Assembly: GCA_020747065.1 (NCBI GenBank)
Contig: JAGMVK010000001.1
Span: forward strand, 4,123,632-4,187,631
Direction of reading: 5' to 3'
Length of the DNA: 64,000 nt
DNA from: Cadophora sp. MPI-SDFR-AT-0126
Lineage: Eukaryota; Ascomycota; Leotiomycetes; Helotiales; Ploettnerulaceae
The position numbers and the translations under genes were made by a program. Shown here piece after piece: positions 22,651-32,899 of the stretch. Under the pieces are notes generated by a model, which saw nothing but the letters and a program-made list of their open reading frames with translations, was not told the DNA's origin and made no database searches. The first letter of the stretch is position 1, and the number at the start of each line of letters is the position of its first letter.

Positions 22651-25600
22651 ATGGCGGAAGCTGCAACTGTCATCGCACTCATTGAATTCAGCGCAAAGGT
22701 CCTGAAATATTCTTACGAATATATCAGCAAAGCCAAAAATGCCCCAAACGGAATCCAAAGCGTCATCGACGAGATTAGTAGCTTAAAAGGCATCCTCGAG
22801 AACCTCAAACCATTCGCCGAAGACCAGACTGATGAGCGTTTCGTGCTCCTGAAGTCGCTGAACCGCAGCAATGGCTCTTTTCAAGCTTGCTCTAAAGGTT
22901 TGGAGGAGTTGGAGAGGAAGTTGAGAGCGTTGACAGAGGCGTCAAATGTGCGACGGAGGATGCTGTGGCCACTAGAGGCAAAGAAGATCGATGAAGTTCT
23001 TCAGAAGCTGGGCGCACACAAGACGAACTTCATTCTCGCTCTGGCTGGAGACAATGCGGCCTCGAATTTGGTGGTCGAAGGTGCTATCAGCGACATCAAG
23101 GGCTCGCTCGTGGACATGCAGGCCAGGGAGGAGCAGAATCGGATTCTGGAATGGCTGAAAGGAGCGGATCCTACGACCAATCATCACGCTGCACTCAAGA
23201 AGAAAGAGTCGGGTACTTGCGAGTGGCTTCTTCGCTCTGAGCAATTTCAAAAGTTCGCTTCAGGCGAAGGTCAGCTCATGTGGCTTCACGGTATTCCTGG
23301 CGCTGGAAAAACGGTGCTTAGTTCTGCGGTTATCGAGCATCTCTTATCGAGTCCAACGAAAGTGGGTCGGAATGTCGTTTACTACTATTTCGACTTCAAT
23401 AATCGCGGCAAACAGACTGCTCTTGGATGTCTGCAGTCCTTCGTATACCAGTTTTGCCAGCAATCTGGCGGTACATCTCCCGAGATCTTGAAGCTCTATC
23501 AAGATTGCAATGGAGCAGGACCCAATTTACAGCAGCTTACAGAGACTCTTACGCAGCTTTTCAGTCAAGACTCACCGGTATTTGTCATTATCGATGCTCT
23601 GGATGAGTGCAAACAGGAGGATGGAGAGGAGGAGCGTGTTCTGGTTCTTGAAGCTCTGAGAGAGATCAAAACCTCAACCTCCGCGGCCCTGAACATATTC
23701 GTCGCGAGTCGTCCGGAAGCTGACATTACTCGGGAGATGGAAGCTCTTTGCGATATCAATCTTGACGTGCAGTCAGCTTTGGTAGACGAGGATATTCGAT
23801 GTCACATTCGTTCCTGCTTGGGAACAGATGCACGACTCAAGAGATGGCCTGACAGCGTGAAGAAGGAAATTGAGGACAAGCTGACGAACGATGCTAACGG
23901 AATGTGGGTGTTACATTCTCTTATATGGAAGAGCAACTTCTAACCTCTTCTCAGGTTTCGCTGGGTGGCATGCCAACTTTCAGAGCTTCGAAAATGCCTC
24001 AAACTCCCCAACATCCGGAAAGAACTGAACAACCTGCCGAAAACCCTGGATGCAACTTACGCAAGAATTCTCAACAATGTTTCTTCACTATATGAACGTG
24101 AACTAAAGACTGTTTTGATGCTTTTAGCATTCTCAGCAAGACCGATGACGATCCAGGAAGTGGCTGAGGCTACGGCTATTAACCTCGACATCAAGAAATT
24201 CACCGTGGACGAAAGATTTCCAGATGCGTATGATATCCTCGAATTCTGTTCCAGCCTGGTATCTGTCAGTGAGCTTCCTGACGATGGACATAGGGAAGGT
24301 CATCACAATTCTAGACAACCCAGGCCGGAAGTGCGAGTGCTTCAATTTGCACACTTTTCTGTTAAGGAATACATTCTTTCGGATCGTGCGAGGAAGAGCC
24401 TTTCTCAAGCTCTTTTGATCAATGAAGAGTTAGGCAAGAAATTTCTAGCTCAGGTGAGCTTGATATACCTCCTGGATTTCAACAATTTAGGGGATGCTTC
24501 CCGGTTCGATTACGATGAGTTCCCCTTTCTTGCTTACTCTGCATTGTACTGGATCACCCACCTAGCCGCCGACGCTTATGTACAAGAGGATGCCGTCGAG
24601 AAGTTTCTGCTTAAGTTTTTCGATCCTGAAAGCGAGACCAACATCATCCACTACCTCGACCTTGAGGATGACGATAGATGCAAGTTGTTCGAGAAGCCCA
24701 AGAAGAAGCCAACAACTTCAGGTTTCAGGAAAAAGAAACAGAATTATGGACCACCCATGCTATATGCTCAGTATCAAGGACTAATTCCGGTCCTAAAATA
24801 CTTATTCCAATATGACGGTAAAGGGAGTCTCACCAGGGAGGTCTTGGGATCTGCTCTTGCCACAGCTGCCAATGACGGTTACGAAGATATCGTCGAACTT
24901 CTTCTCCGTGAGGGTGCAGATCCCAATTCGCCTTACTGTGGTCAACTTTTGCGCCCTTTGCTTGCTGCAGCGAGTAGTGGCAACGCGATTGTTGTGAAGC
25001 AGCTTCTTAATGCAGGGGCGTCGGTAAACATCCATGGTGGTGACGAGGGAAATGCCCTTCACAAAGCTATCAAAAGTGGGAATACAGAGATTATCCAGCT
25101 TCTCATCGACTACGGTCATGACCTCTATACTTCCAGTCCACGACATGGTCCGCCACTGTCATGCGCTCTCTTGAAAGGGAAGGCCCAAGCCAAAGTTGTT
25201 GCAGTGCTTTTGCACAACAAAGTCGATGTCAATATCCCACCGGCAGGATACTTCAACCCTCTGAACCTTGCAGGTAGCAAAGCTGATCTCGAAACGGTGC
25301 GATTACTCTTGGATAATGGTGCGGATACTACCCTCAAGCTGCCTGGTAGTCAAGCTCTCCACAATGCAGCCAGACGTGGCGAGATTGATATCATGCAACT
25401 TTTGGTTGATAGAGGAGCTGAGATTAATGGCACATCCGATGCAACCTATGGCACACCACTGAAAGCATCAATCCAATCGCACAAAGACGAAGCCTTTGAG
25501 TTCACGCTGAGCCACGGGGCGGACATCAACTGCAAAGGTTCGAGGAGGAAATATCCGCTTGACCAAGCAATTTTTAGTGGCAATATGAAGGCAGCTGAGA

Positions 25601-28006
25601 GACTGATTGAAATGAATGCCAAGTTCGGGGACGAAGCTCTGGAAAAAGCCCTCTATTCGACGTCCAAAGAGTACCTGGCGAAGATGTTATTAGGTCGCGG
25701 AGCGGATCCTAATGCCGACCATCATAGGTAAGAGTCCTTATTTCGACCTATGGTAACCTGCTGAAATGTTCAGATATGGTACCATCCTACAGTTCACTGC
25801 CTTCAAAGGTTCTGTACAGGGCGTCCGTTGGTTGTTAGAAGCAGGAAGCGATCCAAACGATGTACCCGGTGGAGAGTACGGGACAGCGTTGCAAGCTGCT
25901 TGTTGCCGAGGAAGGCAAGAAATTGTTGAGATTCTCTTAGAATATGGAGCGTCTGTCAACCCTCGGTTCAGTGGGAAGTTTGGATATCCACTACAGGCAG
26001 CCATCAACGATGGGGACGAGAAAATTATACATCTTGTGCTTGATGCCGGGGCTTCGGTGACCGCCCAAGGCGGAAATCTGGGCACACCACTTCAGGCTGC
26101 AGCGGCGAAAGGGTTTGTAGACATTTCAAAGTTGTTAGTCAGTCAAGGTGCTGATGTCAATGCTCCTATCTGTGGCGAGTATGGCACAGCACTTCATGCA
26201 GCTCTTGCCCAGGACCACGAAAAAGTCGTGGAGTTTCTTCTCCAGCAAAATGCTGACATCAATCTTGACATCAAGGCAAATCATACCACCGCCGGGCTTG
26301 GAGGGCTCATCGAGCAATATCGATTTTCTATCGAGGTTGCTGCAGCGTCCGCTAACACGAGGCTGGTCCAGCTACTCCTAGATCAAGGCTTGGACCTGAA
26401 CTCGAACGGAGAAGCATGTATGCTTGCGCTGGATCGTGCTTCCGACCTGTTAGACATCTCGATGCTCCAGTTCCTCATCCACAAAGGCGCAAATGTTAAG
26501 AAATACGGTGCTCTTGCCTTGGTTCAAAATATTAACAGACACGATCCGAACCGAATCGAGAAGGTCAGACTATTACTCAAGCATGGCGCGCATGCCAGCG
26601 GTGATCCAACAGTTTCTAAGAGGACCCCATTGACTGCCGCCATACAGGGGAATCCTCGTGAAGTTGTGAACTTGCTTCTCGAAGCGGGTGCTGATGTCAA
26701 TGTTAAACACTCAGGTGCCAACGGATCAGCTTTACATCAAGCTATAGATCAAGTTGCAATCGACGTCGTTGAGGAGCTTATCAGAAGGGGAGCAGATGTG
26801 AACATCAGAGCCGGACAATGGGGAACACCTCTTACTACTGCCATCAACAAGGGAGAAGACTCCTTGTACAAATTGCTGCTAAAGCATGGAGCCAAAGTTA
26901 ATCCTGATCCTCCGTACGGCTACTGGGGAACGCCTCTACACGCAGCCATCAGGAGGGATGACTACGAGATCACTTACGACCTATTAGACAGAGGAGCCGA
27001 CCCACATGTACCGGGATTGCATGCAAATGCTCTTACAACTGCATGTGAATGGGGCAATGTCGGCCAACTGGATCTCGTCAAAAACCTGATATCGCTCGGG
27101 GTCGACGTAAACGCCGAAGATATCAGAAGACCCGAAAAAGACCAAATATATCGCAACTCACGACTCGGGACGCCTCTGACGAGCGCCGTATTTTCCGGAA
27201 ACGAAGAGGTCGTTCAATTATTACTAAACAACGGGGCTCACATCAACCCCAGCCCTCCAACAAGCACTTTCGGGAATCCTCTTCAAGCAGCAGTCAAGAA
27301 CCACGATGAGCAGATGATCAAATACTTGCTTAAAAGAGGCGCGGATGTGAATGCCGTTGGAGGGGAGCTTGGGACTGCACTCCAAGCTGCTGCTTCCGAA
27401 GCTTCAGACTCTATTGTCAAACTTCTTCTTGATGCTGGAGCGGATGTCAAACTCGAAGGGGGTTCCTACGGGTCTCCTCTCCAAGCAACCGCGAGAATTG
27501 GCAAAAAGAGAGACGTCCTCTTGTTCCTCAGTCTTGGCGCACCGGTCAACACCAATGTAGGGAAATACGGAAATCCCCTCGCCGCAGCAGCTAAACGTGC
27601 TGATGGGGAAACCATCGAGATCCTCCTTCAACACGGAGCGAATCCCAATCAAAAAGGAGGCAAATACGGAACTCCTCTTCAAGCGGCATGTTGTGCTTCT
27701 TCCTCTACAGCCAATAGTGAGGAAGGCAGTGTTGTTAGGTTGTTGTTGGAGCATGGAGCGGATGTTGATGCTAGAGGTGGGAAATATGGGAGTGCGATTC
27801 AGGCTGCGGCTTATCATGATAGGAGGTATGTTGAGATGTTGCTTAATGCTGGAGCGGATCCGAATAGCGAGGGTGGGAAGTTTGGGAGCGCTATTAGGGC
27901 GGCGAGAAAGAAGGGATTTGGGAGGGTGGAGAAACTTTTGTTAGGTGCTGGTGCGAAGGATGAGGAGGTGGAGGTTGAGAAGGTGGGGTTGAAAAGGATT
28001 GTTTGA
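22651..28006 (+). CDS. NACHT-ankyrin STAND protein (fungal NLR), 3 exons, intact
   Basis: Exons 22651-23903, 23955-25727 and 25774-28006. The 51- and 46-bp introns (GTGGGT..TCAG, GTAAGA..TCAG) restore a frame of 1752 residues. The N-terminus (VIALIEFSAKVLKYSYEYISKA, to about residue 130) resembles the SesA/HeLo-like signalling domains of fungal NLRs. A NACHT NTPase follows with Walker A GIPGAGKT at 214-221 and Walker B VFVIIDALDEC at 310-320, and FVASRPEADI after it. A winged-helix-like region (LLAFSARPMTIQEVAEAT) precedes roughly 25-30 ankyrin repeats from about 700 to 1735, with many near-identical units of the GGKYGTPLQAA type. Such proteins mediate heterokaryon incompatibility or defence-like cell death in fungi; the trigger is unknown. 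No break is seen, although degraded transposons lie on both sides. Repetitive ankyrins may diversify by unequal exchange. Confidence 0.88.
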
Positions 28007-28082
28007 GGTTATGATTTCAATGTTTATCAAACTAACCGCCGTTTTTCCCAAATCGAAGCCTACTGAAAACCCTAGGGTGGAG

Positions 28083-28420
28083 TTAGCACCGTAACTCGGA
28101 GAAGAGCTCCACTTTCTGTATCCATATCAATACTACTCCAAACTCCACCTCCAAGCAGAGGATGTTAGTTCTTGTCATCTGTTGGAGTCTTTCCGCCCAA
28201 GTAGAAAGATATATTCCCTCTGCTTGTATCTGTGCATTGTAGCATCTCGGCACGATGCGCTGTCCACCTTCTGCACCGGAAGAGGAAGTGGTCTGCTGTC
28301 TTACGCGCTTGTCCACATTCGCACTGATCTGTCGACAGTAGCCGTTATAGTCGCTTACAAAATCGGCTTCCCCTCCAGTGCGTTCAGTGCACTTTTCAGG
28401 CCTGAAAATTCGCTTCAAAG
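28083..28420 (-). pseudogene. Tad1-like LINE 3' fragment (zinc-knuckle end)
   Basis: The minus strand reads TDQCECGQARKTADHFLFRCRRWTAHRAEMLQ, CTDTSRGNISFYLGGKTPTDDKN and ends there. This is the C-terminal knuckle and tail of a Tad-type LINE, the same family as 19091-19590 but better preserved (cysteines kept). It begins about 75 bp after the NLR stop codon. The remainder of the element is missing. Confidence 0.65.
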
Positions 28421-29716
28421 CTCGCGAACACTAAAACTTTTATATATATTTAAAAGTTATTAAATAAGTACAAGGCTATTTAACTTCAGCTTCGAGAATA
28501 GAATAGTTGCGATACAAGGTTAATATGTGAAATGCCCTGAACGCATAGACCAAATCTCCAGGCTCGTCAGGTGATCGAAGGTAAGTTAGATCCATAATCC
28601 TCGATTTCTGCCATCCACTTTCTTCTTCCTTCAGCTTCCTCTTTAGCGACACGAACGAATCATGGCTCAATCAAGCGAACATTTCGAATATTCTTTGCCA
28701 ACTACAGTATCACTTCCGGAATTCCTATGGTGTGCCCAAGCGATTGGCAGATCTTGCGCGGTTACAGTGATGCACGATGAGCGAGGCTGCCGCCCAGCTG
28801 AGAGCGCTAGCCTTATACCGACATCTTCTTCCAAATCTAATCGCCTCTTACCTCGAACCGCCTCTCTCTTCCGATCCTTCTTCCGCTGAGCTTCCATTTG
28901 AATTTCGTACATTCTCTCATGCCGCAGGCAACAGTACCTCCCTAAAGGGGCACGCAGCGGAATCAGCAGTTTCTGCTACCACAACGGAATCAGTAGCCCG
29001 GCGCGCGGGCTGCGCGCCGGGTAATTACGCGTTTTTCATGATTTCTTAATCAAGAGAAAGCTAAGGATCGGGGCTCTTATAATCACTAATCTATACCTGA
29101 TTTAGATTAGTAGTACTTATAATGCACGCGTAAGAAGGGCGGCGGGTACAGGCTCGGAATTAGTAGCTTAGTGCGCTTAGCGCTCGCCTTGTATTCTACG
29201 TAAATTAATCCGCTTATAAAAATCAATGCTAGTAATAATTAAAGAGCGTGTCTTATAGAGAATCTTTTACTAAGTTGAGTAAGTTAAAAATGAGAAAAAT
29301 TGAATGCGGTTTATTTAAGATAGGTTAGAAGTAGAGTAGAGGTAAAATTAGTAGTCGCGCTAGGCTCTTTTTATAAAATCTTAAATTTAATATAACTGAA
29401 AAAGCTGTTAATTAATCCTATAGTCCGGGTCGCGCGGTTTCTAATACTGGCTTTATTATTAGAATCGCGTAACGTAAGCTAATATTACGATTTTTAAAAG
29501 AAATAAGGTTGTTTAGGGTAGAATAAGTAGCCGAATCGAAGCTAGGTTTATAAGGCGGGGCGCTAGCGTAGATCGGTTTAAGAGACTCGATTCCGCGTAT
29601 TAAAGAGTCTAGAATCGCTTCTTAGTCTTCTTAATTATTCTTGTAATAGAAGTACTTATTATTATTTAGTGGGATTTTTAATTCGGAATTTTAAAAAACT
29701 AAGTGGAATTAGTAGG
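28421..29716. other. Transition from normal DNA to RIP-like AT-rich subtelomere; no firm gene
   Basis: From 28662 to about 28990 composition is normal. An ATG at 28777 starts a frame MSEAAAQLRALALYRHLL that has an LYR-like motif (LYR mitochondrial assembly factors), but the continuation does not match, so I do not call a gene. At 28997-29021 a perfect 10-bp hairpin CCCGGCGCGC-(5 nt)-GCGCGCCGGG sits exactly at the switch to AT-rich DNA. From 29022 to 29716 I see only TA-rich sequence with no readable domain. Confidence 0.4.
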
Positions 29717-29884
29717 GTTTGAGATTTGGGTTTGATTTAGCTCTAACTAGCTAACTTGCTACAGGTGCTTTTTACTCTCTCTCTAACTCTTAAAAAACAG
29801 AAACTAAATACAGGGAGTGAAGTACTATAAGTATAGAAGGAGAACGCTATATTATAGAAGGAGAGGTACTCTAGGGTAGGTGTA

Positions 29885-30205
29885 GTGTGAGGTGTACTAC
29901 AGGGTAGTTGTAGTGTATAACGCAGGATAGGTGTAGTGTGTACTGCAGGGTAGGTGTAGTGTGTATTGTAGGGTAGGTGTAGTGTGTACCGCAGGGCAGG
30001 TGTACTGTGTATCAGAGAGTAGGTGTAGCGTGTACCGCAGGGCAGGTGTAGTATGTACTGTAGGGTAGGTGTAGCGTGTACCGCAGGGTAGGTGTAGTGT
30101 ATACTGCAGGGTAGGCATGGTATGTACTGTAGGGTAGGCGTGGTATGTACTGTAGGGTGGGTGTAGTGTGGCGTGTGCTATAGGGTAGGTGTGGTATGTA
30201 GTGTA
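29885..30205. repeat. 23-bp minisatellite (short copy)
   Basis: About 13 units of the form CAGGGTAGGTGTAGTGTGTACTG with single-base variants. Together with the longer array at 39345-39838 it marks the 3' untranslated end of the LINE family. Confidence 0.85.
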
Positions 30206-30726
30206 CTACTTACGTACTAGAATCGAGGTTGCAGCGATACCTCGAGCCTAAGTTAGAGTTAGGGCGATATAAGTATCGAGCCACTTAGCTCTAGAGGGCC
30301 CTAAGAGGTCCTGTAGAGCCTTATAAGCTATTACTATATCTCTCTCCATAAGGCCGCCAGCTGAGATAATCAGGGGGTGAAATACAGGGCCTAGGTCGCT
30401 GTATTTGCGGCGTTTAGCGTTTGCGGCCTCTATAAGTGTGGCGTAGGCTTCCTCTCGTGCTAAGTCCTTGTTGATAGCGACGATCTGTACGTCGTAGTAA
30501 TGCCTGGAGGTACCTAAGAGTACTGAAAAATCAGGCCGTTAGCTGTTTTCAGGGGGTATAGACGCTGTAACTATAGGTGTAGGCTCTGATTCGACTTTTA
30601 GGTCTTCCCGGCTAGAAAGGGTAGTTATAAATGCACGGGTAACCTGGTTATGGCGTACTATCCAGCGTCTTTTAGCACCTCTACAGGTGTTTTTTTAGTC
30701 GGCTTCGCCGAAGCTAGGACTTAAAA

Positions 30727-30846
30727 TATATTCCTTAACTCTAAGCTCGATCTTAAGCTTAACCCTAAGGTTGACCCTAAGATTAACCCTAAGCTCGACC
30801 CTAAGCTCAACCCTAAGCCTGACTCTAAGTATTATATATATAATAA
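30727..30846. repeat. Telomere-like 12-bp array (short copy)
   Basis: Units of CCCTAAG plus five variable bases (for example CCCTAAGCTCGA, CCCTAAGATTAA) followed by TATTATATATATAAT. The + strand carries the C-rich form, the complement of the terminal TTAGGG array. Confidence 0.75.
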
Positions 30847-30944
30847 CGTGGTTTATCAGCGAGTCGATCATATCAGCGAGTCGATCACTTTTCCTTAGCA
30901 CGGAACTTCAAACTTGAATAAATCAACTACAACATATCAAATTA

Positions 30945-32605
30945 ATTATTACTCTCGGAATCTAATGAACTAGATATATCTCTAACTTCATAATAAGTTC
31001 GCGCGTTATGACTAGCTTTTCCATAAGTTCTATAGTGCTGTCTAGACGGTTGCCTCTCCTTTCGATTACTCCCCGCTTCACGTATGTCGCGTCGTACTTG
31101 CTTATCTACATCCTTCTAGGCTAAAATATCCTGTGTATCCTCTACTATAAGTGCTCCTCCTTAACGGACACGAGACTTTTTAGCCCTGCGGCGTTTACTT
31201 AGGGCTTCATTAGCTACTCGAAGAGAGCGTACCTCAGCGGACAGAAGGGTCATCTCATGGGCTATTCGCTCTGTACCCTTTACTAACGCAGCAACTGTTT
31301 TAAAAAGTGGAGTTAGCGAGCTTCCTTGATGACAGGCAATACGGTTTCGCATAAGAGTTGACTATGAAAGTGCTTCACTTGGGTTACAAGGAGTCTGAGA
31401 GACCCAAGGGAGGGAGTTAGCACTCGATAGCTAAGAGAGAGTTAGAGTCCGTAACTTAACGTCAAGCTTTGAAATCATAGCTTATGGATTGAAAGGTACT
31501 AAGCTAGCTCCACGGAATCTAGCCTGATAGTTTTCAACTGTTATTGTTTCCTTATATGCTGCTTAAAAGGCTAGAAAGAACTCGACCTTTGTGATGTGGT
31601 TGATGTGGGCTTTGATGAACGTCTCTATCTGCTGACTATACGCCCGCTTTAATATACTAAAACATTTAATATTAAGTGGTTGGGTTAGATAAGATAAATA
31701 AGGAGGTAGTCCAAGAGTTATAATATTATGTACTTTGCAAAACTCTTGAAATTCAGCCGATTTATAACTATTATGCCCATCTAACACCAGTATTCGATAT
31801 AGACCTTTTGCACGAGTAGCAGTGTGTTTATCGAAGTGTTTTAACTATTCCAGGCCTATCTCATTGTTTGTCCACCCGTTACTTATCGGTTTGATAACCC
31901 AATCGGGTGGGAGGCCGCTGTCAGTATACCAGTTAGAGAGATAGTTCTTACCTTGAACTACTAAGAATGGAAGGATACTCCAGCCCTCCCCATTAATACA
32001 GGCAATTACTGTAGCCTATTCCCGATTACCTAGCTGAACTGCCTTACCTCTGCCACGCCGATCTGCACGAGTAATAACTATTCTAGGACAAATAACACCT
32101 ATTATAAACCCAGTTTCATTAAAGTTATAAATATCGCAATCTAAAACTCTATACTTCGCCCGTATATTCGAAACAAGTCGGAACCACGCGCTAATTAGCA
32201 CTAGATCTTCGCATAAGGCCCTTTAGAAATCATAAACGCGATTAAAACGCGTCTTTAGGCCTAGTTATCGCTGTACAAATCGATGAGCCTAAAGCTTACC
32301 GACGCGTCTTCCCCCTCGCGATTCGAGGATAAAGTTAGCTATATCTTCTACACTAGCCAGCTGGGGCGTAAATCCTCTGGAATCCATATCGAGTATATTT
32401 TAAAGAATTACTTGTTCTTCTACCTTAGTCAGCTTATAATAATTGGCTTTAGAATCTGGGCGGTAAGTTCGGCCGGCTATTCTGTCGAAGAGTATGATAT
32501 ATGATACTTTATAGATCTTTATAGCAGAGCGTTTACTTAGTTTTTTGGACGATCGAATTACCTCGATAGCTAACGTTAGTTATCGTCATAAACGTGGTTT
32601 ATGGG
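30945..32605 (-). pseudogene. Pogo-type DDE transposon, RIP-degraded
   Basis: On the minus strand the transposase reads in order. An N-terminal region ends in KLTKVEEQVILKY (about 32430). WFRLVSNIRAKYRVLDCDIYNFNETGFIIGV follows at 32190-32095 (first catalytic region, Asp to Asn at the FDETG site), then TRADRRGRGKAVQ and MLDGHNSYKSAEFQEF with NIITLGLPPYLSYLTQPLN (31787-31670), and a C-terminal coiled coil TLLSAEVRSLRVANEALSKRRR near 31160-31250. A CCHC knuckle with Cys read as Tyr (YRTYGKASHNARTYY) lies near 31010. Catalytic changes (FDETG to FNETG, PPHSSH to PPYLSY) and many stops fit RIP. The ends are not defined. It is a different family from the relic at 9217-9925. Confidence 0.75.
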
Positions 32606-32663
32606 TTTTTTTTATATAGTGAAAATAAGGTTTGATCCGTGCCCCAGAAACGTTGTTTATAAG

Positions 32664-32681
32664 TTAACCCTAACCCTACCA
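32664..32681. repeat. Interstitial telomere-like repeat, inverted relative to the chromosome end
   Basis: TAACCCTAACCCTACC at 32664-32679, about 2.5 units on the + strand in the C-rich orientation. It sits between the pogo element and the first helicase relic. Confidence 0.6.
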
Positions 32682-32899
32682 AACCCATACACACAGAGCC
32701 CTAAATTATTTAAAACAGGTTGAAATAACCCAGGAACCATGGCCTAACCGATCCCCTAAGCGTTAGCTTATTTAATTAAGTTGAATATTGAGTTTTGTAT
32801 ATTGATTTATTTACAGTGCTAGTATGCGTAGAGGCCCACATATATTTATCGGTATTTAGGTGACCGATATAAGGTCCCTATTAAATTACGAAAGTAAGT

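Larger units (their letters stand above)
29717..30850 (-). mobile_element. Short derivative of the restriction-endonuclease LINE (3' end plus 5' array, most of the ORF missing)
   Basis: From 29717 to about 30690 the sequence is a diverged copy of 39167-40330: the same TTTGGGTTTGATTT start, the same 23-bp minisatellite, then the C-terminal endonuclease end of the ORF (minus strand, with decay). At about 30690 similarity to the ORF stops. A hairpin (TCGGCTTCGCCGA, 30699-30711) and a CCCTAAGNNNGA array ending in TATTATATATATAAT follow, like 44631-44770 of the long copy. So it has both ends but lacks the RT and zinc-finger parts. It could be an internal deletion or a 5'-truncated copy joined to an array already there. 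Confidence 0.65.

Noticed and set aside
28777..29049. Possible LYR-motif mitochondrial protein (ALYRHLL near the start)
   Set aside because: Only the short motif fits; the following residues do not resemble any LYR protein and the frame enters the hairpin and AT-rich DNA.
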